Of a DNA stretch of 64,000 nucleotides, positions 44,449 to 55,127 are shown piece by piece. A program made the translations under genes and the position numbers. Source of the DNA: Clostridiales bacterium VE202-21 (lineage in GTDB: Bacteria; Bacillota; Clostridia; Lachnospirales; Lachnospiraceae). Position 1 is the stretch's first letter. The number at the start of each line of letters is the position of its first letter. A model generated the notes under the pieces. The model saw nothing but the letters and a program-made list of their open reading frames with translations, did no database searches and was not told where the DNA came from. Where the stretch lies: NCBI GenBank assembly GCA_000509105.1, contig BAIF02000023.1, positions 24,423 to 88,422 of the forward strand, given 5' to 3'.

Positions 44449-45903
44449 ATGGGCACACAGTATGATATTGCCGTGATTGGCGGCGGTGTGATTGGAAGTG
44501 CGGTTGCGAGGGAATTGTCACGCTATCAATTAAAGATTTGTGTTTTAGAAAAAGAACTGGATGTCTGCAATGGTGTCAGCGGACGCAATACCGGACTTCT
44601 GCACTCAGGTATACTAAATGAAAAGAACCTCCTGCGCACAGAGTGCTGTATGGAGGGGAATGCAGAATTCGAGCAGGTTGCCGGGGAACTGGACGTACCG
44701 TTTCGAAGGTGCGGCAAGCTGATTGTTGGATTTGGCGGGGAGGAAAGGAAACGGCTGGAAGGACTGTATCAGCGCGGGCTTGATAACGGGGTACCTGGAA
44801 TCAGAATGATTGGCCGCGATGAGATCAAACGCCTGGATCCAAATGTGGATGGCGACTTTGCAATTTACGTGCCTTCGGCAGGCATTTTATGTCCGTTTAC
44901 ATATACAATCGCATTGGCGGAAAATGCGGTTGAAAACGGTGCAGCGTATTATCTGGATCACGAGGTGACAGGGATTGAGAGAGCGGAAACAGGGTTGTAC
45001 CGTATCATCACGAAAGGCGGAGAATTTGTCAGCCGCTGGGTCATCAACTGTGCAGGGCTTTATGCCTGCCGTATTTCTGAAATGCTTGGCTTTGAATCAT
45101 ATGTACCGAACCGCGTCAAAGGCGAATACGAGATTCTGGATAAGAAAGCAGGCAACTTTCTGTCTCTGCCGGTGTATCCGACTCCCAATGAGTACGGTGC
45201 ATTTGATGTCCATGTAACTCCGACGATCGATGGAAATGTCCTCGTAGGCCCTACTATTGAGACGATCGGTGCAAAGGCCGATTATGCGGCAACGCAAAAA
45301 ATGATAGACGTTCTGGCTGAGCAGGGTTCCAGAATGTTCCCCCGGATGAAACGGGATTACTATATCCGCAATTATGTGGGGGTGTTCCCGACCATAGAAG
45401 ATCCGGTGACCCATAGGGAGCTGGACTTTCAGATTCAGACGAAGAAAAGCGTTCCCCATGCTGTAAATCTGCTGGCCATTACTTCTCCGGGGCTTACCAG
45501 TGCGCTTCCGATTGCGCGGAGAGTGGCTGCTAAGATCAAGGAGCAGGAGGAACTAATGGCAAACGAGAAGTTTAACCCCATCCGCAGGGGGATTGTAAAA
45601 TTTGCGGAACAAGATGCAGAGGGCAAAAAGCGGCTGATTGAGCAGGATCCGGATTACGGGGAGATATACTGCAGATGTGAATGCGTGACCAGGGCAGAGG
45701 TGAAACAGGCGCTTCATAATGTGCTGGGCGTTTCTAACGTCAGCGGAATCAAATACCGGACGAGAGCTACGATGGGGCGGTGCCAGGGCGGCTACTGCGA
45801 GACGAGGCTGACCCGGTTGATCCAGGAGGAGCTGGGCAGGCAGAGGACGGAGATACTGCTGCATAAGAAGGGCGCCTATATGTTTACCGGGGAGGTGAAA
45901 TGA
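44449..45903 (+). CDS. GlpA/LhgO-like FAD-dependent dehydrogenase with BFD-like [2Fe-2S] domain
   Basis: The 484-residue flavoprotein begins with a Rossmann FAD motif (IAVIGGGVIGSAVAREL) and the DAO fold (GVSGRNTGLLHSG). It ends with a BFD-like iron-sulphur domain: CRCECVTRAE and then GRCQGGYCETRL provide four cysteines. It should oxidise a secondary alcohol such as glycerol 3-phosphate or a 2-hydroxy acid. I prefer the ATG at 44449 (GGTGGAG seven bases upstream) over the ATG at 44443, which overlaps the LarA-like stop. With the next two genes it matches the GlpA-like/GlpB-like/DUF1667 triad of Clostridia. Here the context suggests a hydroxyacid rather than glycerol phosphate. Confidence 0.88.
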   Translation: MGTQYDIAVIGGGVIGSAVARELSRYQLKICVLEKELDVCNGVSGRNTGLLHSGILNEKNLLRTECCMEGNAEFEQVAGELDVPFRRCGKLIVGFGGEERKRLEGLYQRGLDNGVPGIRMIGRDEIKRLDPNVDGDFAIYVPSAGILCPFTYTIALAENAVENGAAYYLDHEVTGIERAETGLYRIITKGGEFVSRWVINCAGLYACRISEMLGFESYVPNRVKGEYEILDKKAGNFLSLPVYPTPNEYGAFDVHVTPTIDGNVLVGPTIETIGAKADYAATQKMIDVLAEQGSRMFPRMKRDYYIRNYVGVFPTIEDPVTHRELDFQIQTKKSVPHAVNLLAITSPGLTSALPIARRVAAKIKEQEELMANEKFNPIRRGIVKFAEQDAEGKKRLIEQDPDYGEIYCRCECVTRAEVKQALHNVLGVSNVSGIKYRTRATMGRCQGGYCETRLTRLIQEELGRQRTEILLHKKGAYMFTGEVK

Positions 45904-45904
45904 C

Positions 45905-47143
45905 ATGCACAAGCGAGATGTTGTGATTATAGGAGGCGGGCCGGCCGGGCTTGCCGCTGCTGTTGAGTTGAAAAAACGGGGAGTGGACGATATCTTAATC
46001 ATTGAACGTGAAAAACAGCCTGGGGGTATTCTACGCCAGTGCATCCATGACGGATTTGGCCTGACGCGTTTTGGCCAGACCCTGAGCGGCCCGGAATATT
46101 CCCAGAGGTTTATTGATGAAGTTGATGAACTGCAGATCGAGGTTCTTACCGATGCAACGGTCATTGATCTGACGGGGGACAAAGTGGTAACAGCGGCTTC
46201 TAGGGACGGCCTTATCCAGGTACAGGCAAGGGCGGTCATTTTGACCATGGGCTGCCGGGAACGAACCCGGGGGGCGCTGGCGATCCCGGGCCAGAGGCCG
46301 TCAGGCATCTACAATGCCGGTGTAGCGCAGAGCTACATGAATTTGTACAATACCATGGTGGGAAAAGAAGTGATTATCATGGGTTCAGGTGATATCGGGC
46401 TGATCATGGCAAGGCGGATGACGCTGGAGGGTGCCCATGTAAAGGCTGTATTTGAAGTGCTGCCGTATCCGAGCGGCCTTCCCAGAAATATTGAGCAGTG
46501 TCTGAACGACTACAACATCCCGCTGTACCTCAGTCATTCTGTAATCAATATCAAAGGAGACACACGGATTGAGGGCGTAACGGTGGCAGAGGCAGGGGCA
46601 GATATGAAGCCGGTTCCCGGAACGGAAAAGGATTTTACCTGTGATACTCTGGTATTGTCGGTGGGGCTGATTCCTGAAAATGAGCTGTCTCTTGCGGCGG
46701 GAGTCACGCTGGATAGCCGGACAAAGGGCGCATTTGTGGATGAAAATTACCAGACAGATGTCCCGGGCGTTTTTGCAGCTGGAAATGTCCTGCATGTGCA
46801 CGACTTGGTAGACTTTGTATCTCTTGAGGCCGAGGCTCTGGCGGCCGGAGTTGAAGAATATCTGAACTGCGGGGGGCTTTCACCCTGTGAAGTGGAGATC
46901 GGAACGGACAGCAACATCGGGCACATCATCCCCCAGAGCGTGAGCGGGGAGAAGAATTTCAGGATGTCCCTGAGGGTGAAACGCCCCATGGGCAGGTGCA
47001 GGGTTGTTGTCAGCCAGGGGGATACAACTGTAAAATCAACGGTTGTGCCAAATGCAATCCCGGCAGAGATGATTCAGTTTGATATAGATGCCGGTAACAT
47101 TTTATCTAAGGAGAAAATAGAGGTGTCAGTTTATGAACAGTAG
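45905..47143 (+). CDS. FAD/NAD(P)-binding oxidoreductase, GlpB/HcnB-like partner
   Basis: A 412-residue pyridine-nucleotide-disulphide-type flavoprotein. It shows an N-terminal FAD site (VVIIGGGPAGLAAAVEL), a second dinucleotide fold (EVIIMGSGDIGLIMARRM) and the C-terminal FAD segment (VPGVFAAGNVLHVHD). It follows the GlpA-like gene by one base and overlaps the DUF1667 gene by 11 bases. In comparable clusters it passes electrons from the GlpA-like subunit to NAD or a carrier. No redox-active CxxC pair of the thioredoxin-reductase kind is present. Confidence 0.87.
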   Translation: MHKRDVVIIGGGPAGLAAAVELKKRGVDDILIIEREKQPGGILRQCIHDGFGLTRFGQTLSGPEYSQRFIDEVDELQIEVLTDATVIDLTGDKVVTAASRDGLIQVQARAVILTMGCRERTRGALAIPGQRPSGIYNAGVAQSYMNLYNTMVGKEVIIMGSGDIGLIMARRMTLEGAHVKAVFEVLPYPSGLPRNIEQCLNDYNIPLYLSHSVINIKGDTRIEGVTVAEAGADMKPVPGTEKDFTCDTLVLSVGLIPENELSLAAGVTLDSRTKGAFVDENYQTDVPGVFAAGNVLHVHDLVDFVSLEAEALAAGVEEYLNCGGLSPCEVEIGTDSNIGHIIPQSVSGEKNFRMSLRVKRPMGRCRVVVSQGDTTVKSTVVPNAIPAEMIQFDIDAGNILSKEKIEVSVYEQ

Positions 47144-47507
47144 AACCTTTGTCTGTATCGTCTGCCCCAACGGGTGCACGATCGAGGCTCAGTATGAAGA
47201 TGATAAGATATGCAGTATTACTGGAAATAAATGTCAGAAGGGGATGGAATATGTCCGACAGGAACTGATCGACCCCCGCAGGACGATTTCGACTTCTGTG
47301 CGCATTAAGGGGGCGGTGCTTCCGTTGTGCAGCGTGAGGCTGACCAATGCAATCCCCAAAAAAGAGATCTTCCGGGTGATGGAGGAGATCAATAAAATCA
47401 CACTGACTGCGCCTGTTGAGATCGGGCAGGCAGTCATAAAAAATGTCTGTGGACTGGAGAGTGACGTAATTGTTACGAAGAATATGGGAGGAGAGCGTCT
47501 GCCGTAA
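47133..47507 (+). CDS. DUF1667 iron-sulphur-type small subunit
   Basis: The 124-residue DUF1667 protein has conserved cysteines in CIVCPNGC, NKCQKG and a late VCGL, a pattern that probably binds a metal or iron-sulphur cluster. It is the usual third member beside GlpA-like and GlpB-like flavoproteins and is thought to be a subunit of that dehydrogenase. The start overlaps the previous gene behind AAGGAG. It ends the operon; 47508-47628 shows no gene. Confidence 0.85.
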   Translation: MNSRTFVCIVCPNGCTIEAQYEDDKICSITGNKCQKGMEYVRQELIDPRRTISTSVRIKGAVLPLCSVRLTNAIPKKEIFRVMEEINKITLTAPVEIGQAVIKNVCGLESDVIVTKNMGGERLP

Positions 47508-47628
47508 GGGTGCCTGGGAATGCCCTTTGGGCTGAAAGTTTCCTCCAGGCAATCACATGGCAGGCTGGGTGCATCCGGGTGGGAGGTGAAAGTCGTTTGC
47601 CGGGCGGCGTTTTAACCTTTAGACGATT

Positions 47629-48314
47629 TTAATCCGTTTGATGGTGGTTTTGTTGATAAATGTATGCGGCAAAGCTCCAGATGTGGAAAAGGACGGCGGC
47701 TCCCAGGATGGTTGACAGGATGTAGATTAGGATGGCGGGAGTGTTTCCTATATAGGGGATCAGGGCGGAGAAGCTATTTGCTGCATGAGGTAGTCGGGGT
47801 TGATGTAGAACATGTTAATGGTTCCAAAAGAATCCAGGAGGAGATTGAGGAGTGTGGCGGCTGCGCAGCAAGTCAGGTAGAGCAGGGTGCTGTCTCTGAA
47901 ATGACGGAGGCGCAGGTGCTGGGAGGCCGGGCTTTTCATGTATGAGAGTCCTGCGGTCAGGCCTATGACGATGAGGAGGAAATGCCATAAGTAGGAATGG
48001 ATTGTAAGGAGGGGGGCGTCATAGTGGAGGCCGCTTGTGTCAGCGAATACGGCGATCCCTCCGAGGAGGCTGTAGTTCATCAGGAAGGAAAGCAGGGCCT
48101 GGCGGAAACGGGAGGGTTTGAGCCAGGGGATGACCAGAAGGAGGTACATGGCTATGCTGCACAGCTGAAATGGGAAGTACCACCATTGATAGATGCCGTG
48201 ATTGAGACGGAAGGTGAGATACCATTGTTTCCAGAGCTCACTGGCAGACATAAGGAGGCCGCAGACAAGGAAAAAGTGATTCAGTTTTTGGGGGACGGGA
48301 ATCTTTCTTTTCAT
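47629..48314 (-). pseudogene. YwaF/TMEM164-like membrane protein, frameshifted near its end
   Basis: A six- to seven-helix membrane protein of the YwaF group (WWYFPFQLCSIAMYLLLVIPW; LLTIHSYLWHFLLIVIGLT). AGGAGG precedes the ATG at 48314; upstream in-frame codons are not used. The frame stops after QQIASPP at 47760, while the neighbouring frame continues the family's last helix (ANSFSALIPYIGNTPAIL...) to a stop at 47629. One missing base near 47780 would restore a 229-codon gene. It is the fourth frameshifted gene in the window. Function of the family is unknown. Confidence 0.75.
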
Positions 48315-49074
48315 GTTGGCCTCCTGTTGTATTGATGGGGTGGACCTGTTTTTCTTACACTTATTGTATGACAGAAGTGTATTCTTTAACACAGGCCTTA
48401 ATGATTGGTTACTGTTCACGGTACCGTGGACAGTAATTTTTATGTAATGTTCCTGGAACTTTATGTTCTCTTTAGTATGAATTATAAAGGATATGAACCA
48501 AAAATGCACGCGTTATGAAGGCTCTTTTCAGTAGTTTTCCGTGGTTTGGGACGGGCGGCTGATCGGTGATAAAGCGCATAAAAAGGCCGCTTATCATAAA
48601 GAAATTGCTAAAGTTTCCTTAACCTTTGTGAAAATATTGACATACTTATGGCTAAAACGACGAAATGTGAAGGGCTCGAAACATTTCGGTTTGGTTAATT
48701 TGTATTTAATTAATTTTTGCAAATATAAAATGTACAAAAATAAAGATTAAATTTAAATAAAAATCCGTAAACCAGGGAATTAAATCACTGGAAAATTTGA
48801 TGAAATTTAAAAAAAAAGGAGGATAAATGCCGACATTTTGAAATCGTTGACAAACAAAAACTTTGGGCGTAATCTTTAGTTTAACTTTTAGGAGGAAGTG
48901 CTCCTGGAAGGGTGTGGAGGGAAGGGAATTTCTGTTTTGAAGTTCTTTTTTATTTCAAAGGATCTGCATCTTATGAAATAAATAAGCCCTCCCTGCGGGG
49001 TGCGTACTGCGGCGTAAGAAGCATCTGCCGTAGGCGGGAGTTTCGTAAGTGAAACTCCACTTTAAACACAAAAT
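48315..49074. other. Long intergenic region upstream of the ATP synthase operon
   Basis: No gene is supported in these 760 bases. A possible promoter has TTGACA at 48847-48852 and a weak TAATCT at 48870-48875, 17 bases apart. Another TTGACA lies near 48635 without a good -10 box. GGAGTTTC (49037-49044) and GAAACTCC (49051-49058) form a perfect hairpin just before the atpB start. The region is AT-rich to 48840 and G-rich after 48890, so a long structured leader is likely. Confidence 0.5.
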
Positions 49075-49785
49075 ATGAAAAGAAAGGGAGGGAGCGATAC
49101 GGAAAGTTTGACAGAGAAGCTGCTTGAAGAGCTGAACTGCAAGACCGTGTTTACGATTCCGGTATTCGGGGGAATCGGCGTGGCGGAGTCGGTAGTCGTT
49201 ACCTGGATTATTATGGCCGTCCTGGTCGGGGTGTCATTTATCTTTGTCCGGAATCTAAAGGTCGAGAATCCGGGAAAGAAACAGCTGGTGATGGAGTCGG
49301 CCATCGGCTGGGCGCAGAACTTCTTCGAGGGCATCATAGGGAAGGAAAACAAGCGTTATATTCCTTATTTGATCACAATCATTCTCTATCTGGGTGTTTC
49401 CAATATGATCAGTCTGTTTGGATTCAAACCGCCTACTAAGGATTTGAATGTGACAGCAGCGCTCGCTATTATGAGCATGTTCCTGATTGAATATTCAGGC
49501 ATACGTAAAAATGGGGTAAAGCATTGGGTAAAACATTTTGCCGAACCGGTGCCGATCGTTGCACCAATTATGGTTCTGGAAATTGTAATCCGTCCGTTGT
49601 CTCTTTGTATGCGGTTATTTGGTAACGTGCTGGGTGCATTTGTTATTATGGAACTTTTAAAAGCGATTATACCGGTCATTGTACCAATACCATTTAGTTT
49701 TTATTTTGATATATTTGACGGGCTGCTGCAGGCGTATGTGTTTGTTTTTCTGACGGCACTGTTTATGAATGAGGAACAGGAGTAA
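49075..49785 (+). CDS. atpB: ATP synthase F0 subunit a
   Basis: The membrane subunit forming the ion half-channels of F-type ATP synthase. The 236 residues have about five to six helices, with the essential Arg in IRPLSLCMRLFGNVLGA and the last helix LLQAYVFVFLTALF. The start is uncertain: the ATG at 49075 lacks a ribosome binding site, whereas a TTG at 49108 lies behind GGGAGGG inside the frame. It heads the operon. No atpI was found upstream. Confidence 0.93.
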   Translation: MKRKGGSDTESLTEKLLEELNCKTVFTIPVFGGIGVAESVVVTWIIMAVLVGVSFIFVRNLKVENPGKKQLVMESAIGWAQNFFEGIIGKENKRYIPYLITIILYLGVSNMISLFGFKPPTKDLNVTAALAIMSMFLIEYSGIRKNGVKHWVKHFAEPVPIVAPIMVLEIVIRPLSLCMRLFGNVLGAFVIMELLKAIIPVIVPIPFSFYFDIFDGLLQAYVFVFLTALFMNEEQE

Positions 49786-49859
49786 AAAAAGACAGAATTA
49801 TTTTGTAACTGTTCATGGTTCTGGACAGAGACATTATTTTGAAAAAGGAGATTTGTACT

Positions 49860-50084
49860 ATGGGAACAATTATAGCTATTGGAGCAGGTATTGCAGTTTT
49901 AACTGGTGTGGGAGCAGGAATTGGCATCGGCATTGCAACGGGCAAGGCAGCAGACGCAATCGCAAGACAGCCGGAAGCGGACGGCAAGATCAGCAAGACG
50001 CTGATTCTTGGATGTGCGCTGGCAGAGGCGACAGCTATTTATGGTTTTATTATCGGGTTATTGATTATTATACTTTTGAAATAA
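49860..50084 (+). CDS. atpE: ATP synthase F0 subunit c
   Basis: The 74-residue rotor-ring subunit has two helices joined by the polar loop [10 protein letters not shown]. Glu56 ([12 protein letters not shown]) is the ion carrier. The Na+-binding partners of Ilyobacter c (Gln32 and Ser66) are Ile23 and Ala57 here, so proton coupling is predicted. The ATG at 49860 has AAAAAGGAG nine bases upstream; an earlier in-frame start at 49815 has no support. Short spacing to atpF fits one operon. Confidence 0.95.
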   Translation: MGTIIAIGAGIAVLTGVGAGIGIGIATGKAADAIARQPEADGKISKTLILGCALAEATAIYGFIIGLLIIILLK

Positions 50085-50096
50085 CAGGAAAGGCAG

Positions 50097-50609
50097 GTGG
50101 AACAGGTGCTGCAATTAAATGTGAACCTTTTCTTTACCATAATAAACCTTGTTGTTCTTTATCTTTTGTTGAAAAAGTTTTTAATCAAACCGGTTACGAA
50201 GGTGATAGAGGCGCGCGAAAGGATGATTGCGGACGGCTTGAGTCAGGCCAGCAGTGCCAGGGAAGAGGCAAAGGAGCTTAAAAACCAATACGAAGCCGCT
50301 CTGTCCTGTGCCAGACAAGAATCTGAGAAGATTGTGCAGAAGGCTCAGGTACAGGCAAAAGCGGAGTATGAGCGTATTGTGAAGGATGCCGGAACCAAGG
50401 CCGGAGATATGCTGGATTCCGCGAAGGCCAGTATTTTGCTGGAGCGGGAACAGACAATGAAGGAGCTGCAGTCAGAGATTGCGGGGCTTGCGATGACGGC
50501 GGCAGCTAAGATCGTAGGTGAAAGGACAGAGAATCAAGGAAATCAGGGGATATATAATCAGTTTCTGGGAGAAGTAGGTGACGCTCATGATGACACAGAT
50601 AACCACTAA
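50097..50609 (+). CDS. atpF: ATP synthase F0 subunit b
   Basis: The peripheral-stalk subunit has one N-terminal membrane helix (LFFTIINLVVLYLLLKKFL) and a long Ala/Glu/Lys coiled coil (ASSAREEAKELKNQYEAAL). At 170 residues it is of usual length. The GTG at 50097 or a GTG at 50106 could be the start; the latter has AGGTGG at good spacing and matches the usual beginning LQLNVNLFFT. The 3' end overlaps the start of atpH by 23 bases. Confidence 0.93.
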   Translation: MEQVLQLNVNLFFTIINLVVLYLLLKKFLIKPVTKVIEARERMIADGLSQASSAREEAKELKNQYEAALSCARQESEKIVQKAQVQAKAEYERIVKDAGTKAGDMLDSAKASILLEREQTMKELQSEIAGLAMTAAAKIVGERTENQGNQGIYNQFLGEVGDAHDDTDNH

Positions 50610-51255
50610 CCGTCAGAACTGCCCGGAAAAGGCAGTGTCGGACACCCGGGGACACCATACGGCGAGCGCTGTTTATGCAGGGAAACAGCCAGTCTGCAGC
50701 ATGGGGGATACCCAAAGGGCACCCCGTAACGCATGCCCTGCGGGCGGATCCGCAGTAAACTGCGGAATAAGGTATGCAAAAGTGTTGTATGAGCTGAATA
50801 TGAACAGGGAGGCCATACAGAAAGCAGAAGAGATATTTGCAGAGGTTCCTCAGTTGAAGGATGTGCTTATCAATCCAACGATCCGTGAGGAGAAAAAGTT
50901 CAAAGTGATTGACCGTGTATTTCCTGAGGAAATCAGAAATTTCCTAAAAGTGGCATGCAGACACCACAGAATGGAGCTTATCGGGGATATTTTTAAGGCA
51001 TATCATCAATATTGCGATGAACAGAATAAGATCCTGAATGCGGTATTGACGTGTGTGGAACCTCCAAGTGAGGTACAGCTGAATAAAATGAAGGCGTTTC
51101 TTTGTAAAAAATATGATGCGGTAAAGGCAGATATTGAAATCGTTCAGGACAAAGCACTGCTCGGTGGTTTTGTACTCCGCGTGGGCTGTGATGAATTTGA
51201 CTGGAGCCTGCAGGGGCGCCTGAATCGATTGGAACAAAAATTGACCAGGAGGTGA
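50587..51255 (+). CDS. atpH: ATP synthase F1 subunit delta with unusual N-terminal extension
   Basis: The delta subunit links the peripheral stalk to the F1 head. The core begins at about residue 60 ([21 protein letters not shown]) and ends with [20 protein letters not shown]. Before it stand some 58 residues rich in Cys, Gly, Ala and Pro ([20 protein letters not shown]) that are absent from normal delta subunits of about 180 residues. The ATG at 50587 has AGGTGA five bases upstream and overlaps atpF. A start nearer the core has no good ribosome binding site, so the extension may be translated. Confidence 0.9.
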   Translation: MMTQITTNRQNCPEKAVSDTRGHHTASAVYAGKQPVCSMGDTQRAPRNACPAGGSAVNCGIRYAKVLYELNMNREAIQKAEEIFAEVPQLKDVLINPTIREEKKFKVIDRVFPEEIRNFLKVACRHHRMELIGDIFKAYHQYCDEQNKILNAVLTCVEPPSEVQLNKMKAFLCKKYDAVKADIEIVQDKALLGGFVLRVGCDEFDWSLQGRLNRLEQKLTRR

Positions 51256-51260
51256 CTAGA

Positions 51261-52769
51261 GTGAGTGTTATCATTTCAGACGAAATTATTTCTATTTTAA
51301 AAGAAGAGATAGAAAATTTTGACGCAGCCAGCCAGGACAGCGAGGTGGGCACCGTAATATCAGTTGGGGACGGAATCGCCACGGTTTATGGGATTAACCA
51401 CGCTATGTATGGGGAGATCGTGACTTTTCATAACGGGATCAGAGGTATGGTGCAGGATATCCGGAAGGATGTGATAGGATGTATCCTATTCGGGCACGAT
51501 ACGGGGATTAAAGAAGGCACAAAAGTAACGCGCACGAAAAAAAGAGCCGGCGTTCCGGTTGGAGATAACTATATTGGCAGGGTTGTAGATGCGCTGGGTG
51601 TGCCGGTTGACGGTAAGGGAGAGATTTCCGCAGATGACTATAGGCCCATCGAACAGGAGGCCCCCGGTATTATTGACAGGAAGTCGGTCAGTGTACCGCT
51701 GGAGACTGGGATCCTGGCTATTGACGCGATGTTTCCAATCGGACGGGGGCAGCGGGAATTGATTATCGGAGACAGGCAGACGGGAAAAACTTCCATTGCT
51801 TTAGACACGATTATCAATCAAAAGGGGAAAGATGTAATCTGTATCTATGTAGCAATCGGCCAGAAAGCATCCACGGTTGCAAAAGTAGTAAATACGCTGA
51901 TCGCAAACGGAGCTATGGATTATACGATTGTGGTTGCATCTACGGCTAGTGACTGTGCGCCGCTGCAGTATATTGCGCCTTATGCGGGAACCGCGATGGC
52001 GGAGCATTTTATGCATCAGGGCAGAGACGTGCTGATTGTATATGATGATTTATCCAAACATGCGGTGGCATACCGTTCGTTATCCCTGCTGCTGGGACGC
52101 TCGCCGGGACGTGAGGCCTATCCGGGTGATGTTTTCTATCTGCACTCCAGGCTGCTCGAGCGCTCCAGCCGTCTGAACGACGAGCTGGGCGGAGGCTCTA
52201 TTACGGCACTTCCGATCATTGAGACACAGGCAGGGGACGTATCCGCATACATTCCGACCAATGTGATTTCCATCACGGACGGACAGATTTTCCTGGAGAG
52301 TGATTTGTTCTTTTCCGGTATGCGTCCGGCAGTAAATGTAGGACTGTCCGTATCACGTGTGGGCGGAGCCGCGCAGACGAAAGCGATGAAAAAGGCGTCG
52401 GGAAGTATCAGGATCGACCTGGCGCAGTTTCGGGAAATGGAGATATTTACCCAATTCAGTTCCGACCTGGATGATTCGACGAAAGAGCAGTTGGATTATG
52501 GCAGCGGGCTGATGGAGCTGCTGAAACAGCCGCTCTGCCAGCCATTGAGCCTGCATGAAAAAGTGATTACCCTATGTGCGGCGACGAACCGGGTGCTGCT
52601 CGGGGTAAAAAAGGCTGATGTGAAACAATTTCAGGCGGATATGCTGAGCTTCATGGACGCACAATACCCGGAAATCGGGAAAGAGATTGAAGAGACCGGG
52701 GATCTTACCGATGAACTGGCTGATAAGATCGTGGAGGCCGCGAAGGAATTTAAGAAGAGCAGGTGTTAA
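51261..52769 (+). CDS. atpA: ATP synthase F1 subunit alpha
   Basis: The non-catalytic nucleotide-binding subunit. The P-loop [15 protein letters not shown] and the family signature segment [21 protein letters not shown] are present. The 502 residues are the normal length. The GTG at 51261 has AGGAGG at 51247-51252; the frame also opens at GTG 51252, which is part of the ribosome binding site. The atpH stop lies between, so the genes are translationally close. Confidence 0.97.
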   Translation: MSVIISDEIISILKEEIENFDAASQDSEVGTVISVGDGIATVYGINHAMYGEIVTFHNGIRGMVQDIRKDVIGCILFGHDTGIKEGTKVTRTKKRAGVPVGDNYIGRVVDALGVPVDGKGEISADDYRPIEQEAPGIIDRKSVSVPLETGILAIDAMFPIGRGQRELIIGDRQTGKTSIALDTIINQKGKDVICIYVAIGQKASTVAKVVNTLIANGAMDYTIVVASTASDCAPLQYIAPYAGTAMAEHFMHQGRDVLIVYDDLSKHAVAYRSLSLLLGRSPGREAYPGDVFYLHSRLLERSSRLNDELGGGSITALPIIETQAGDVSAYIPTNVISITDGQIFLESDLFFSGMRPAVNVGLSVSRVGGAAQTKAMKKASGSIRIDLAQFREMEIFTQFSSDLDDSTKEQLDYGSGLMELLKQPLCQPLSLHEKVITLCAATNRVLLGVKKADVKQFQADMLSFMDAQYPEIGKEIEETGDLTDELADKIVEAAKEFKKSRC

Positions 52770-52770
52770 T

Positions 52771-53661
52771 ATGGCAAATATCAGAGAAATACAGACCCGT
52801 ATAAACAGTGTGAAGGATACGATGAAGATTACGAATGCGATGTATATGATCTCCTCTTCCAAGATGAAACAGGCAAAGAAGAAGCTGGAAGATACAGAGC
52901 CGTATTTCTATGGACTGCAGGGGGAGATTTCCAGGATTCTGCGCCATGTCCCTGATATAGAACATCCGTACTTTGACCTGAGGGAACATATCCCGGTGGG
53001 GGAGCGGAAGATCGGTTCCATTGTTATAACAGCAGACAAGGGACTGGCGGGGGCATACAACCATAATATCATCAAGCTGGAAGAAGAACTGCAAAGCGGG
53101 CCTGGAATACACAAACTATTTGTAGTCGGAGAGCTGGGGAGGCATTATTTTTCAAAGCATAATGTGGAAATAGACACCAGCTTCCAGTATACAGTCCAAA
53201 AACCCACGATGCACCGGGCCAGGAACATTTCGTCCACGATCATCGAAAAATTCGAAAGTGGAGAGCTGGATGAAGTATACATGATATACACCCGTATGGA
53301 GAATTCTGTGAAGTCCGATGCCGAGAAGGTTAGGCTGCTCCCCCTGGAGAGAGCTTCCTTCAGCGATATGGTCATGCCGCTTAACATGTACCGGGAAGAA
53401 ATCGAGCTATATCCATCCGCTCAAAGCGTCATGGACAGTATCATACCCAACTATATCACAGGTATGATATACGGCTGCCTGGTGGAAGCATACGCCAGCG
53501 AGCACAACGCCCGCATGATGGCGATGCAGACAGCCACAGACAGCGCGGAAAGTATTATCAAAGAATTATCTACCTTATATAACCGTGCAAGACAGGCTGC
53601 AATTACCCAGGAGATCACCGAAGTATGCAGTGGAGCAAACGCACAGAGACGAGAAAAGTGA
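52771..53661 (+). CDS. atpG: ATP synthase F1 subunit gamma
   Basis: The central rotor shaft. The N-terminal helix (REIQTRINSVKDTMKITNAMYMI) and the C-terminal helix (SAESIIKELSTLYNRARQAAITQEITEV) are typical, as is SIVITADKGLAGAYN. The 296 residues start at ATG 52771, two bases after atpA, behind AGGTG. Upstream in-frame codons lie in atpA and are not used. Confidence 0.96.
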   Translation: MANIREIQTRINSVKDTMKITNAMYMISSSKMKQAKKKLEDTEPYFYGLQGEISRILRHVPDIEHPYFDLREHIPVGERKIGSIVITADKGLAGAYNHNIIKLEEELQSGPGIHKLFVVGELGRHYFSKHNVEIDTSFQYTVQKPTMHRARNISSTIIEKFESGELDEVYMIYTRMENSVKSDAEKVRLLPLERASFSDMVMPLNMYREEIELYPSAQSVMDSIIPNYITGMIYGCLVEAYASEHNARMMAMQTATDSAESIIKELSTLYNRARQAAITQEITEVCSGANAQRREK

Positions 53662-53665
53662 GAAT

Positions 53666-53700
53666 ATTCTGAAAATGGTGTTCAAAGGGGTCAGACCCTT
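53666..53700 (+). repeat. 35-base repeat, copy 1 (before atpD)
   Basis: Starts ATTCTGAAAATGGTGT and ends GGGGTCAGACCCTT. It matches 31 of 35 bases of the copy at 55548-55582 after atpC. The end part AAGGGGTCAGACCCTT is a palindrome next to the atpD ribosome binding site. Confidence 0.75.
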
Positions 53701-53702
53701 AG

Positions 53703-55100
<1,398 letters not shown>

Positions 55101-55127
55101 AATGCGGCAGAATAGAGGTGTATGTAG

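Noticed and set aside
48541..48750. 69-codon reading frame upstream of atpB
   Set aside because: It lacks a ribosome binding site and any recognisable protein pattern, and lies in an AT-rich promoter region.
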